Source: Brevibacillus fluminis
GTDB lineage: Bacteria; Bacillota; Bacilli; Brevibacillales; Brevibacillaceae
Assembly: GCF_003710825.1 (NCBI RefSeq)
Contig: NZ_RHHQ01000028.1
Coordinates: 124,001-188,000 of the forward strand
Length of the DNA stretch: 64,000 nt
Direction of reading: 5' to 3'
Positions 52,115-60,244 of this stretch are shown one piece after another. The first letter of the stretch is position 1; each line of letters opens with the position of its first letter. The notes under the pieces are model-generated. The model searched no databases and was not told the DNA's origin. It saw only the letters and a program-made list of their open reading frames with translations. The translations under genes were made by a program, and so were the position numbers.

Positions 52115-52155
52115 AAATTCTATCAATTGAAACAACTTGAGTGGGGGAACAATAG

Positions 52156-53763
52156 ATGCGTAAGAAAGCCGGAATACTCGCATTATTATCATCGGTCATG
52201 ATTCTCGCCAGCGGCTGCGGCACGACGGAGGCGCCAAAGCAGGATGCAACAAAACAAGACGCTACTCAGCAGCCAGCAGCAGACAGCGGTACGCCGAAAA
52301 GCGGTGGCAGCCTGGTGATCGCAGTCGGGGATGACCCGCAAGAAATCAATCCGCTGTATGCCGGTGACCGTGTCACTTTGACCATTGACCAATCGTTGTT
52401 CGCGCCGTTTTTCTCGATCAACAACGGCAAAAAAACATTCGTCTTGGCCGAGAGCTTGACGCAATCGCCTGATTTCAAAACATACACACTGAAGCTGCGC
52501 GACAACCTGACATGGCACGACGGACAAAAACTGACCGCAGATGACGTAGTATTCACATTTGACAAAATATTGGATGAAAAGCAGCACAGCTTCTTCCGCA
52601 GCCTGTTCGTCTTCAACGGCAAGCCGATGACGGTGAAAAAAGTCGATGATCGCACGGTCGATTTCGTCCTGCCGGAAGTAACTGCCGCATTCGAAGGTGC
52701 GCTGGTGCAAGTTTATCCGATTCCGAAACATATATTTGAAGGCGAGGCGGACATCGAGAAAAGTGCGAAAAACCAAGCGCCAGTTGGTTCCGGCCCATTC
52801 AAATTCAAAGAATACAAACCAGGCGAGTATTTGACGCTGGAGCGCTTTGACAATTACTTTGCAGGCAAATCCTATCTCGATTCCGTCACGTACCGCATCG
52901 CGAAGGATACGAACGCAGCCAACCTGGCGCTGCAAAACGGCGAGATCAACCTGAAGTACATCGATCCGCAAGATTTCGAGAAAATCAACGGCACGCAAAA
53001 ATTCAACGTGATTCCTTACTTTGAAGGCCGTCTGGCTTACATGGTATTCAACCAAAACATCGACATCTTGAAAAAGAAAGAAGTGCGCCAAGCGATTTCG
53101 TACGCTATCAACAAAAAAGAGCTGATCGAAGCGGCGTACCTGTCCACGGATTTCGCGGAACCGGCTTCGTCCATCTTGACGCCTGACACGCTGTACGCGA
53201 CGCAGGACGTTGAAAAATACGATTACGACGCGGAAAAGGCGAAAAAGCTGCTGGCTGATGCAGGAGCAAGCAACCTGAAGCTGCGCCTTGCATACGTCAA
53301 CTCCAACAAAGCGCAAACGAGCCAAGCGCTGTACGTACAGCAAAAATTGAAGGAAGTCGGCATCGAAGTGGAGCTGCAAGCACTCGATCCATCCGCTTTC
53401 TCCAAAAAATCGCAGGATATGAAAAACACCGATTATGACCTGTCGTTCGGCGGCTACATTATGGGCTACGAGCCAGACGCTTACAAATCTTTGTATGTCA
53501 GCACGGAAGCATACAACTACTCCCATTACAGCAACAAGGAGTTTGACGACCTGTGGGCTAAGGCTGCTGTAGAGACAGACACAGCTAAACGCGGCGAGCT
53601 GTACAAAAAAATCCAGCAAACCGCAGCGGATGAGGCGCTGATCTACCCGATCGCCTACACCAAATCGATCATCGCGATCGACAAAAAATATGGCGGTCTG
53701 GAAGAGGCTGTTACCAAACCGGTCACCATGTTTGACGATCTGTCCAAAATCTTTGTGAAATAA
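52156..53763 (+). CDS. Peptide ABC transporter substrate-binding lipoprotein
   Basis: A 535-residue lipoprotein: signal peptide with lipobox LASGC (Cys at about 22), a linker rich in Gln/Asp/Thr, then an SBP_bac_5 fold (SGGSLVIAVGDDPQEINPLY in part; LKLRDNLTWHDGQKLTADDV in part; EVRQAISYAINKKELIEAAY). It captures oligopeptides or related compounds outside the membrane for the permease genes downstream. The ribosome binding site is GTGGGGG. A strong terminator after the gene means that it is made in excess over the permease, which is common for such systems. Confidence 0.94.
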   Translation: MRKKAGILALLSSVMILASGCGTTEAPKQDATKQDATQQPAADSGTPKSGGSLVIAVGDDPQEINPLYAGDRVTLTIDQSLFAPFFSINNGKKTFVLAESLTQSPDFKTYTLKLRDNLTWHDGQKLTADDVVFTFDKILDEKQHSFFRSLFVFNGKPMTVKKVDDRTVDFVLPEVTAAFEGALVQVYPIPKHIFEGEADIEKSAKNQAPVGSGPFKFKEYKPGEYLTLERFDNYFAGKSYLDSVTYRIAKDTNAANLALQNGEINLKYIDPQDFEKINGTQKFNVIPYFEGRLAYMVFNQNIDILKKKEVRQAISYAINKKELIEAAYLSTDFAEPASSILTPDTLYATQDVEKYDYDAEKAKKLLADAGASNLKLRLAYVNSNKAQTSQALYVQQKLKEVGIEVELQALDPSAFSKKSQDMKNTDYDLSFGGYIMGYEPDAYKSLYVSTEAYNYSHYSNKEFDDLWAKAAVETDTAKRGELYKKIQQTAADEALIYPIAYTKSIIAIDKKYGGLEEAVTKPVTMFDDLSKIFVK

Positions 53764-53777
53764 GAGCAGCAGAATGG

Positions 53778-53820
53778 GGGAAATAGGCTGATGTAAAGGT
53801 CAGCTTATTTCCCTTTTCTT
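53778..53820 (+). terminator. Terminator after the binding-protein gene
   Basis: GGGAAATAGGCTGA (53778-53791) with TCAGCTTATTTCCC (53800-53813), one G-T pair, then TTTTCTT. Confidence 0.87.
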
Positions 53821-53859
53821 ATACAGATAAGAATTTATAAAATTCTTATCCAGTATAAG
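53818..53859 (+). repeat. 42-base near-perfect palindrome
   Basis: CTTATAC-A-GATAAGAATTT, ATA, AAATTCTTATC-CA-GTATAAG. The central 11-3-11 dyad is perfect, and flanking 7-base arms add to it. It is AT-rich, directly follows the terminator, and precedes the permease gene by about 100 bases. It may be a regulator site for a second promoter or an RNA hairpin. Confidence 0.8.
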
Positions 53860-53957
53860 TGCAACCGCGACTCCGCCAAAAAGCATGGCGTAGCCAGGTT
53901 TTCTAATAAGAAAAGGCATGCAAAAATGCCGCAGCCAAGTTGCGTGGGAGGAACGAC

Positions 53958-54908
53958 ATGAGTCAAATGATTGGAAAACGGCTGCTTTCATCCGTGCCGT
54001 TGCTGTTTTTTATCGCTCTGGTCGCTTTTTCACTGGTGAAGCTGGCGCCGGGCGATCCGGTGCAAACGTTTGTCACCCCAAACATGAGCCCAGAGGATGT
54101 GGCGCGAATACGCGCGAGTCTGGGGCTTGATTTGCCGCTCTATATGCAATTTTGGATCTGGTTGAAAAATTTGCTGCAAGGCAATATGGGCTTCTCCCTC
54201 ATGAACCATCGGCCGGTGCTCGATCTGGTCGTGGAGCGGATTCCGGCAACGGCGGGCCTGATGGGCGTATCTATTGTCCTGGCGCTCGTGATGGCGATTC
54301 CGCTGGGACTGCTCGCCGGCGCCAATCGGAACAAATGGATTGACAAGCTGTTGAACTTGATTTCGTATGTGGGCATCTCCATTCCTACCTTTTGGCTGTC
54401 GATGCTGCTCATCTACTTGTTCGCGCTCAAGCTGAACCTGCTGCCGAGCATGGGGATGCGGACGATCGGCGTGGAATCGACGGCGGATGTGATCAAACAC
54501 GGGATTTTGCCCTGTATCGTGCTCGCGTTCGGCTTTTTATCCGTCTACATCCGCTATGTCCGTTCCAGCACGATTGGCCAGCTGAAGGAAGATTACGTGC
54601 AGCTGCAGTATGCGTACGGCTCGAGCCGATGGACGATTTTGCTACGCCATGTGTTGAAAAACGTCCTGCTGCCGATCATTACCTTGCTCGGGATGGCACT
54701 GCCCGATTTGATCACGGGTGCCATCGTAACGGAGACGGTCTTTTCATGGCCGGGTCTCGGCTCGATGATGGTGACGGCAGTGTTTCAGTTTGATTATCCG
54801 ATCATCATGGGGGTTACGATCTTTTCGTCTCTTTTGCTGATTATCGGGAATTTGCTGGCTGATCTGTTGTATAGCGCAGTCGATCCGCGGATCAGGAACG
54901 GGAGGTAG
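53958..54908 (+). CDS. Peptide ABC transporter permease (DppB/OppB type)
   Basis: A 316-residue permease with six helices. It has the N-terminal pattern MIGKRLLSSVPLLFFIALVA and the EAA-type cytoplasmic loop (DYVQLQYAYGSSRWTILLRHV, in part, about 210-230) that contacts the ATPases. The end is DLLYSAVDPRIR, typical of DppB. ATG 53958 is six bases from GGGAGG. It is first of four tightly linked transport genes. Confidence 0.94.
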   Translation: MSQMIGKRLLSSVPLLFFIALVAFSLVKLAPGDPVQTFVTPNMSPEDVARIRASLGLDLPLYMQFWIWLKNLLQGNMGFSLMNHRPVLDLVVERIPATAGLMGVSIVLALVMAIPLGLLAGANRNKWIDKLLNLISYVGISIPTFWLSMLLIYLFALKLNLLPSMGMRTIGVESTADVIKHGILPCIVLAFGFLSVYIRYVRSSTIGQLKEDYVQLQYAYGSSRWTILLRHVLKNVLLPIITLLGMALPDLITGAIVTETVFSWPGLGSMMVTAVFQFDYPIIMGVTIFSSLLLIIGNLLADLLYSAVDPRIRNGR

Positions 54909-54912
54909 CACC

Positions 54913-55761
54913 ATGAACGCAAGAAGATGGCAAAATATCAAGCATGAGCTGAAAGAAAACCGTTTCGCTCTGACAGCGGTCATCATCCTGGTGGTGTTTG
55001 TGCTGGCGGCAGTTTTTGCTTTTGTGCTGGCGCCGTACGATCCGAACAAGATCGTGGTGCAAGACAGGCTGCAGGCACCTGGCGCAACGCATCTTTTCGG
55101 GACAGATGATTACGGGCGAGATTACTTTTCGCGCGCGCTGTTCGGGGGACGCATCTCTCTGTTGGTCGGATTTTTGGCGATGATTCTCGCGACCGGACTT
55201 GGGACGGCGGTAGGGACGATCAGTGGTTATTTCGGGGGAAAGGTCGACCAGATATTGATGCGGATTGTGGAGATCCTGATGTCGATTCCGTCCTTCCTCG
55301 TCATGCTGATTTTGAGCGTATACCTGAAGCCGGGAATTCAGAATGTCATCATCATCATCGGGGCGTTGACCTGGATGAATATCGCCAGGCTCGTGCGGGC
55401 GGAAACCTTGTCCGTCAAAGAGCGTGAGTATGTGCTATACGCCAAGGTGTCGGGTCAAAGCTCGTTTCGGATTATCACCATGCACATCATTCCGAGCATT
55501 CTCTCGACGATTATCGTCGCGGCAACGATCAACATCGCATCGGCTATTTTGATGGAATCCACGCTCAGCTTCCTGGGCCTCGGGATTCAGCAGCCGGAAT
55601 CGTCTTGGGGCAGTATGCTGAACAGTGCGCAAGGCTTGATCAGCGAGGCACCGCATTTGGCGCTGTTCCCCGGTTTGTTCATTTTCCTGACGGTGCTCTG
55701 CTTCAATGTGCTCGGCGATGTGTTCCGCGTTGCCTTTGAACCGAAAGTGAACGATCGTTAA
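54913..55761 (+). CDS. Peptide ABC transporter permease (DppC/OppC type)
   Basis: A 282-residue permease with six helices. The outside segment APYDPNKIVVQDRLQAPGATH (in part) and LFGTDDYGRDYFSRALFGGR (about 64-83) are the OppC signature. The EAA loop is REYVLYAKVSGQSSFRIITMH (in part). It pairs with the preceding permease; the gap between them is four bases. Confidence 0.95.
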   Translation: MNARRWQNIKHELKENRFALTAVIILVVFVLAAVFAFVLAPYDPNKIVVQDRLQAPGATHLFGTDDYGRDYFSRALFGGRISLLVGFLAMILATGLGTAVGTISGYFGGKVDQILMRIVEILMSIPSFLVMLILSVYLKPGIQNVIIIIGALTWMNIARLVRAETLSVKEREYVLYAKVSGQSSFRIITMHIIPSILSTIIVAATINIASAILMESTLSFLGLGIQQPESSWGSMLNSAQGLISEAPHLALFPGLFIFLTVLCFNVLGDVFRVAFEPKVNDR

Positions 55762-55807
55762 CGCAACGAATGCCACACGGGATTCCAACAAGCTGGGAGT
55801 GAAACGC

Positions 55808-56815
55808 ATGAACGAAACGATAGTGGAAGTCACCGACTTGAAAACGTCCTTCTTTACCCGGGCGGGTGAGGTGCAGTCGGTGCGCGGGGTTTCCTTTGAC
55901 ATCAAAAAGGGTGAAATCGTCGGAATCGTCGGCGAATCGGGCAGCGGCAAAAGCGTGATGGCCAAATCGATTTTGCGGCTGATCGCGACGACGGGCAAAA
56001 TTGTAAACGGCGAAATTCGCTTTCAAGATAAAAATTTGCTGGATATGTCGGAACGGGAGCTGCGGGACATACGCGGCAACCGGATCGCGATGATTTTCCA
56101 GGACCCGATGACCTCGCTCAATCCGGTCGTCACCATCGGCAAGCAGCTGATCGAGGTAATCTGTCGGCATCGTCAGGTGACAAAAGCGGAGGCGCGGCAG
56201 CGGGCCATCGAGCTTTTGCGCCAGGTCGGGATTCCGTCACCAGAGCAGCGGATCGACCAGTATCCGCATGAGTTTTCCGGCGGGATGCGGCAGCGGGCGC
56301 TGATCGCCATGGCGCTTTCCTGTGAACCGGAGCTGTTGATTGCCGACGAGCCGACGACCGCACTCGATGTGACCATCCAGGCGCAAATCCTCGATCTGAT
56401 GAAAGAGATGAGCGCCAAGACCAATACGGCGATCATGCTGATCACGCACGATTTGGGTGTGGTCGCACAAATTTGCAGCCGCGTGATTGTGATGTACGGC
56501 GGCATGGTGATGGAAAAAGGACCGGTCGATGACATTTTTTATCGTCCTCAGCATCCCTACACGCAAGGCTTGTTGAAATCGCTGCCGAAAGCAAATGGCG
56601 GCGAGAAGGAGCGGCTGACGCCGATCGAGGGCACGCCGCCCAATTTGCTAAATCCACCGCTGGGGTGCCCATTTGCGGATCGCTGCCCGCACGTGATGGA
56701 GAAATGCCGCCAGGAGCTGCCGCGCTTTGCGCAGGTTGGTGCCGATCACGAGACGCGATGCTGGCTGGGTATACAGGAGTTCAAGGAGGTGGCAGGCACG
56801 CATGGCGCAGAATGA
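55808..56815 (+). CDS. Peptide ABC transporter ATPase (DppD/OppD type)
   Basis: A 335-residue ATPase: Walker A GESGSGKSV (about 37-45), signature FSGGMRQR (about 154-161), Walker B LLIADEPTTALD (about 175-186), switch His in LITHDLGVV. The C-terminal OppD/F extension contains a CPFADRCPHVMEKC cluster of cysteines, which in some relatives holds an iron-sulfur cluster. ATG 55808 is used; GTG 55799 overlaps the ribosome binding site. It overlaps the next gene by 14 bases. Confidence 0.95.
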   Translation: MNETIVEVTDLKTSFFTRAGEVQSVRGVSFDIKKGEIVGIVGESGSGKSVMAKSILRLIATTGKIVNGEIRFQDKNLLDMSERELRDIRGNRIAMIFQDPMTSLNPVVTIGKQLIEVICRHRQVTKAEARQRAIELLRQVGIPSPEQRIDQYPHEFSGGMRQRALIAMALSCEPELLIADEPTTALDVTIQAQILDLMKEMSAKTNTAIMLITHDLGVVAQICSRVIVMYGGMVMEKGPVDDIFYRPQHPYTQGLLKSLPKANGGEKERLTPIEGTPPNLLNPPLGCPFADRCPHVMEKCRQELPRFAQVGADHETRCWLGIQEFKEVAGTHGAE

Positions 56816-57782
56816 GGTTTTGCTTGACGTGCAGCACATCAAGAAGTATTTTCCAGTAAAACGCAATCTGTTCGGGCGCTCCAGCCAACATGTCAAAGCC
56901 GTGGATGACGTGAGCTTCAAGCTATACCGCGGCGAGACGCTAGGGCTCGTCGGCGAGTCGGGCTGCGGTAAATCGACGCTCGGTCGGACGATCATTCGGC
57001 TGTATGATGTGACCTCGGGGAGCATTATGTATGACGGACACGATCTGGCCAAGATGGGCGAAGCGCAGCTCAAACCGTTTCGCAAGCGGATGCAGACGAT
57101 TTTCCAAGATCCGTACTCCTCGCTCAATCCGGGGATGACGGTCTATGAGCTGATCAGCGAGCCGATGAATATTCACGGCAATATCGACGGAAAGCAGCGG
57201 CGCGCATTCATTACGGATCTGCTGGAAAAGGTCGGCTTGAAGGCGGAGCATCTGGATCGGTATCCGCACGAGTTTTCCGGCGGCCAGCGCCAGCGCGTCA
57301 GCATCGCCCGCTCCTTGGCGGTGAAGCCAGAATTCATCGTCTGCGATGAGCCGATCTCCGCGCTCGACGTGTCGGTGCAGGCGCAGGTCGTCAACATGCT
57401 GGAAGATTTGCAGCAGGAGCTCGGGCTGACCTACCTGTTCATCGCGCATGATCTCTCCATGGTCCGCCACATTTCCAACCGGATCGGCGTGATGTATTTG
57501 GGGCAGATCGTCGAGCTGGCCGAAAGCAACGAACTCTATGAAAATCCGGCACATCCGTATACGAAAGCGCTGCTTTCTTCCATTCCGGTCGCTGACCCGC
57601 GGGCACGGGAGCAGAACCGGGTGGTGCTAACCGGCGAGCTGCCAAGCCCGCTCGCTGCCATCTCCGGCTGCAAGTTCCAGACGAGATGCCCGTATGCCAC
57701 GGCACGCTGCCGCGAAGAAGAGCCGAAGCCGATCGAAATCGGAACCGGGCATCAGGTGGCTTGCCATCTGTATGATGAATGA
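56802..57782 (+). CDS. Peptide ABC transporter ATPase (DppF/OppF type)
   Basis: A 326-residue ATPase: Walker A GESGCGKST (about 49-57), signature FSGGQRQRVS (about 157-166), Walker B FIVCDEPISALD (about 177-188), and the C-terminal CPYATARCREEEPK cysteine motif. The frame is open upstream, but AAGGAGG sits right before ATG 56802, inside the end of the previous gene, so translation is coupled. It completes the two-ATPase importer. Confidence 0.95.
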   Translation: MAQNEVLLDVQHIKKYFPVKRNLFGRSSQHVKAVDDVSFKLYRGETLGLVGESGCGKSTLGRTIIRLYDVTSGSIMYDGHDLAKMGEAQLKPFRKRMQTIFQDPYSSLNPGMTVYELISEPMNIHGNIDGKQRRAFITDLLEKVGLKAEHLDRYPHEFSGGQRQRVSIARSLAVKPEFIVCDEPISALDVSVQAQVVNMLEDLQQELGLTYLFIAHDLSMVRHISNRIGVMYLGQIVELAESNELYENPAHPYTKALLSSIPVADPRAREQNRVVLTGELPSPLAAISGCKFQTRCPYATARCREEEPKPIEIGTGHQVACHLYDE

Positions 57783-57812
57783 GCAACAACCGATCATGGG
57801 AGGGAACAGAGG

Positions 57813-58262
57813 ATGAGCGTTGTACGGATTTCGCAAAATGATGCCTTGATGATTGAAGTGTTACGCAAAAATGGGATTAGCGACGAGGCGCTGCTGGCCG
57901 CTCTGAAAAATGGCGATGTCAGCTCGTTTGTGGAGATTGAAAAAGGGAATTTCGATTACACCCGCTTGGCCGATCTGGCCCGCGAGCGCTGGGACGATGT
58001 GGTGCAGGCGGTTACCGATGGCTACAAAATCACCTTCAACACGCGTAATGGCTTGAAGTATTTGCTGAATGTCAAATTTGGCGTTGTAGCTGAGACGGAC
58101 TTTGCGGTGGAGGAAGAGGCGTATCACGGCCTCACATTGACCCGTGAGCAGCTGGAATGGCTACGCGCTTCGCTGGCAGGCAATTGGCGGGTCGTGGACC
58201 TTGATGAGGAAGCAGACGGCCGACAAGCGATCCGCATCGAGCTGTATCGCGGCGCACAGTAA
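57813..58262 (+). CDS. Conserved soluble protein, function unknown
   Basis: A 149-residue acidic protein without membrane segments. The N-terminal 45 residues are helical (QNDALMIEVLRKNGISDEAL), the middle is mixed (YKITFNTRNGLKYLLNVKFG), and the end is beta-like (NWRVVDLDEEADGRQAIRIEL). It follows the importer genes by 30 bases with its own GGGAGGG site, and a terminator comes after it, so it is the last gene of that transcript. I do not recognise the family. Confidence 0.75.
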   Translation: MSVVRISQNDALMIEVLRKNGISDEALLAALKNGDVSSFVEIEKGNFDYTRLADLARERWDDVVQAVTDGYKITFNTRNGLKYLLNVKFGVVAETDFAVEEEAYHGLTLTREQLEWLRASLAGNWRVVDLDEEADGRQAIRIELYRGAQ

Positions 58263-58276
58263 TCGCATAACATGCG

Positions 58277-58342
58277 AAAAAGCATTGCTGCATGGGCAAT
58301 CCGACGAAATGGATTCGCTTGCGGCAATGCTTTTTCTTTTTT
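58277..58342 (+). terminator. Terminator after the 149-residue gene
   Basis: AAAAAGCATTGC (58277-58288) with GCAATGCTTTTT (58324-58335), with an inner AATCC/GGATT pair, followed by CTTTTTT. It closes the importer transcript and faces the converging minus-strand genes. Confidence 0.82.
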
Positions 58343-58367
58343 AAACCTTTATACCGTCTGATAACCG

Positions 58368-59213
58368 TTAGCGGACGAACTGCAAGACCGCGTGAATCAC
58401 CCATTGCGACGATTTCATTGCGACATAAATCACCCAGATGGCTGTGCTGCATATCCAGCAAAAGCGCGTGATAAGCTTTTCCATATGACCGCCGTTATGA
58501 AACAGGTGAAGGGCGACGCGCAGGCGCGGGACCACCAGCGAGTGAATGCCTTCCTGGCCAAACAAATCGCCGACCAAATGCGACCACCAACCAATGATGA
58601 AACCGAGCGCGCTGGCATAAACGAATGCCGAACCGCTGGATGCGACCGACCACAGGCCGAGTGACAGGCAGATGGCGAATTCAGGCGTGTGAATGACCCC
58701 GCGGTGCCGGACCAGTGGCAAAATAAACAGCGCCCCGCCCAAAAAGGCGAAAAACCAATGCAGTTGATAGGCATACCAGGCGTACAGGACAAAAGCGCCG
58801 ACACCAAACAGAACCAAATCTCTGATCTTGGTCAGCAAGAGGCAAAACACACTTGCCGCAAGCCAAAAAGGAAAGCTGCCGATCAGCCCATCAGGCAGCG
58901 AGATAACTGCTTGTTCAAACGGGATGCCGATCCCGAAGCGCCGATTCAAGAAGACGGTCAGAAGCAAAGCGCCTATCAGCGCGAGCACGCCTGCGACTGA
59001 TTTTAGCGACCGTCTTGTTTGGGGTGAAAAGGGACTGATTACTTTGCTCGCGGTCGACGTTTTGTGATCAATGTCGGGTGCGAGCGAGCCGATCCCAACC
59101 GCGGCGACGCCGATGCCAAAGCCCACTAAGGTAAGCGTCGAAGCTAGCGGGGCCAGGCTGAGATAGGCGCTGCCCAATGCGACCCCAAGCGCTAAATGAC
59201 CGGATTTGTTCAC
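58368..59213 (-). CDS. Membrane-bound metal-dependent hydrolase, YdjM/DUF457 type
   Basis: A 281-residue membrane protein with about seven helices. Metal-ligand motifs of the family are in place: GHLALG (His at 6), SLAPDIDHKTS (about 43-53), PLVRHRGVIHTPEF (about 165-178) and IIGWWSHLVGDLF (about 207-219). Known members are loosely annotated as LexA-regulated membrane hydrolases; the substrate is not known. The terminator at 58277 converges on its end. Confidence 0.87.
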   Translation of the reverse strand: MNKSGHLALGVALGSAYLSLAPLASTLTLVGFGIGVAAVGIGSLAPDIDHKTSTASKVISPFSPQTRRSLKSVAGVLALIGALLLTVFLNRRFGIGIPFEQAVISLPDGLIGSFPFWLAASVFCLLLTKIRDLVLFGVGAFVLYAWYAYQLHWFFAFLGGALFILPLVRHRGVIHTPEFAICLSLGLWSVASSGSAFVYASALGFIIGWWSHLVGDLFGQEGIHSLVVPRLRVALHLFHNGGHMEKLITRFCWICSTAIWVIYVAMKSSQWVIHAVLQFVR

Positions 59214-59314
59214 GTGTGTTCCTCCTTCTGAACGGATTCATCGCGCTTTTCGCTTGAAAACGATCTTGACTATGATAGCATGAAAAGAGGAAAAAAGAGA
59301 ACGTTTGTACGCAC

Positions 59315-60046
59315 TTATTTTTTCGAGCCGTTAATGAATGATTTCAGATCGACTGGGTGCGGCATCATTTTGGCGCGGTTGGCCCGCAGACGCTTTTCGG
59401 AGATGATCCAGGTATGGCCCGCAGAGTTTTTCCGCCGGATGGCCGCAAAATGCCATTTGCTCCCCGAGAAGATCGTAAAGCCCTTTGCCCGGCTATCGTT
59501 GCAAAAACGGTGGTCCTCACCAAGATTGACATCAGCAAACCGGACTTTGCCAAAAACGTTGCGCTTCATTACGAGCGTAGCGCCGGGCACGACGGCCACG
59601 TATTTGTTCTCGGCGTTGTAAAAGCGCAGAAGGAGCGTTTTTGAGCCGCTGAGGTACATGAAATGGGCGCGTTTTCCGACGATATCAGCATTCGTTTTTT
59701 GAAAGATTCCCATGCATTCCGTGAGATAGAGCGGCCCGTAATAGTCATCATCATCAAATTTGGCTACATAGTCGTACCTGGCTTTTTTGACGGCGAAATT
59801 CAAGCAGGCGCCGAGAGATGTCGCTTCCGGCAATTTGTAGACAGTCACGTTTTTATATCGTTTTGCCCGCTTTTGATAGTTTTCCAGCGGAAGGTCATCT
59901 TTGTTGATGACAATGATCAGTTCTTTCTTTTTCCAACGTTGGGAGTGGAAATTCTGGAACAGACGGTCGATGTACGCTGGTCTTTTCGTGCACGTAATGA
60001 TGGAGACACCTTTTGTTTGCGTGCTTGCTCCTGATTTCGTCCCCAT
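59315..60046 (-). CDS. Family 2 glycosyltransferase
   Basis: A 243-residue cytoplasmic protein with a GT-A fold: start GVSIITCTKRPAYIDRLFQN (about 13-32), nucleotide-sugar Asp cluster in VAKFDDDDYYGPLYL (about 93-107), and acceptor-side LGEDHRF (about 171-177). The tail is basic (RRKNSAGHTW, SEKRLRANRAK). ATG 60046 follows TAGGAGGACG. The donor and acceptor are unknown; spore coat or wall glycans are possible targets. Confidence 0.88.
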   Translation of the reverse strand: MGTKSGASTQTKGVSIITCTKRPAYIDRLFQNFHSQRWKKKELIIVINKDDLPLENYQKRAKRYKNVTVYKLPEATSLGACLNFAVKKARYDYVAKFDDDDYYGPLYLTECMGIFQKTNADIVGKRAHFMYLSGSKTLLLRFYNAENKYVAVVPGATLVMKRNVFGKVRFADVNLGEDHRFCNDSRAKGFTIFSGSKWHFAAIRRKNSAGHTWIISEKRLRANRAKMMPHPVDLKSFINGSKK

Positions 60047-60244
60047 TGTCGTCCTCCTAGTAAAAAGTTGTCGTACTCTATTCGTATGAAAGTTGAGAGA
60101 CAAACCAACACGGTACATGGTGGGGGCGATTCGTGGAAAATAGCAATTTCCATTTCATAGAGGCGTATTGGTTTTGACGTGCACAAGGCCCGCGTATGGT
60201 AACATGAGAGAAAGCGAACGGCAGAAGAAGGAGTGTTTGAAAAC

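Noticed and set aside
52189..53619. Minus-strand open frame (about 476 codons) opposite the peptide-binding protein
   Set aside because: It is Cys/Phe/Arg-rich without domains; the plus-strand gene has lipobox and SBP motifs.
53800..53991. 63-codon minus-strand frame with a hydrophobic stretch (PGYAMLFGGVAVALILDKN)
   Set aside because: It looks like a membrane segment, but it overlaps a terminator and palindrome, has no ribosome binding site and no family match; at most a gene remnant.
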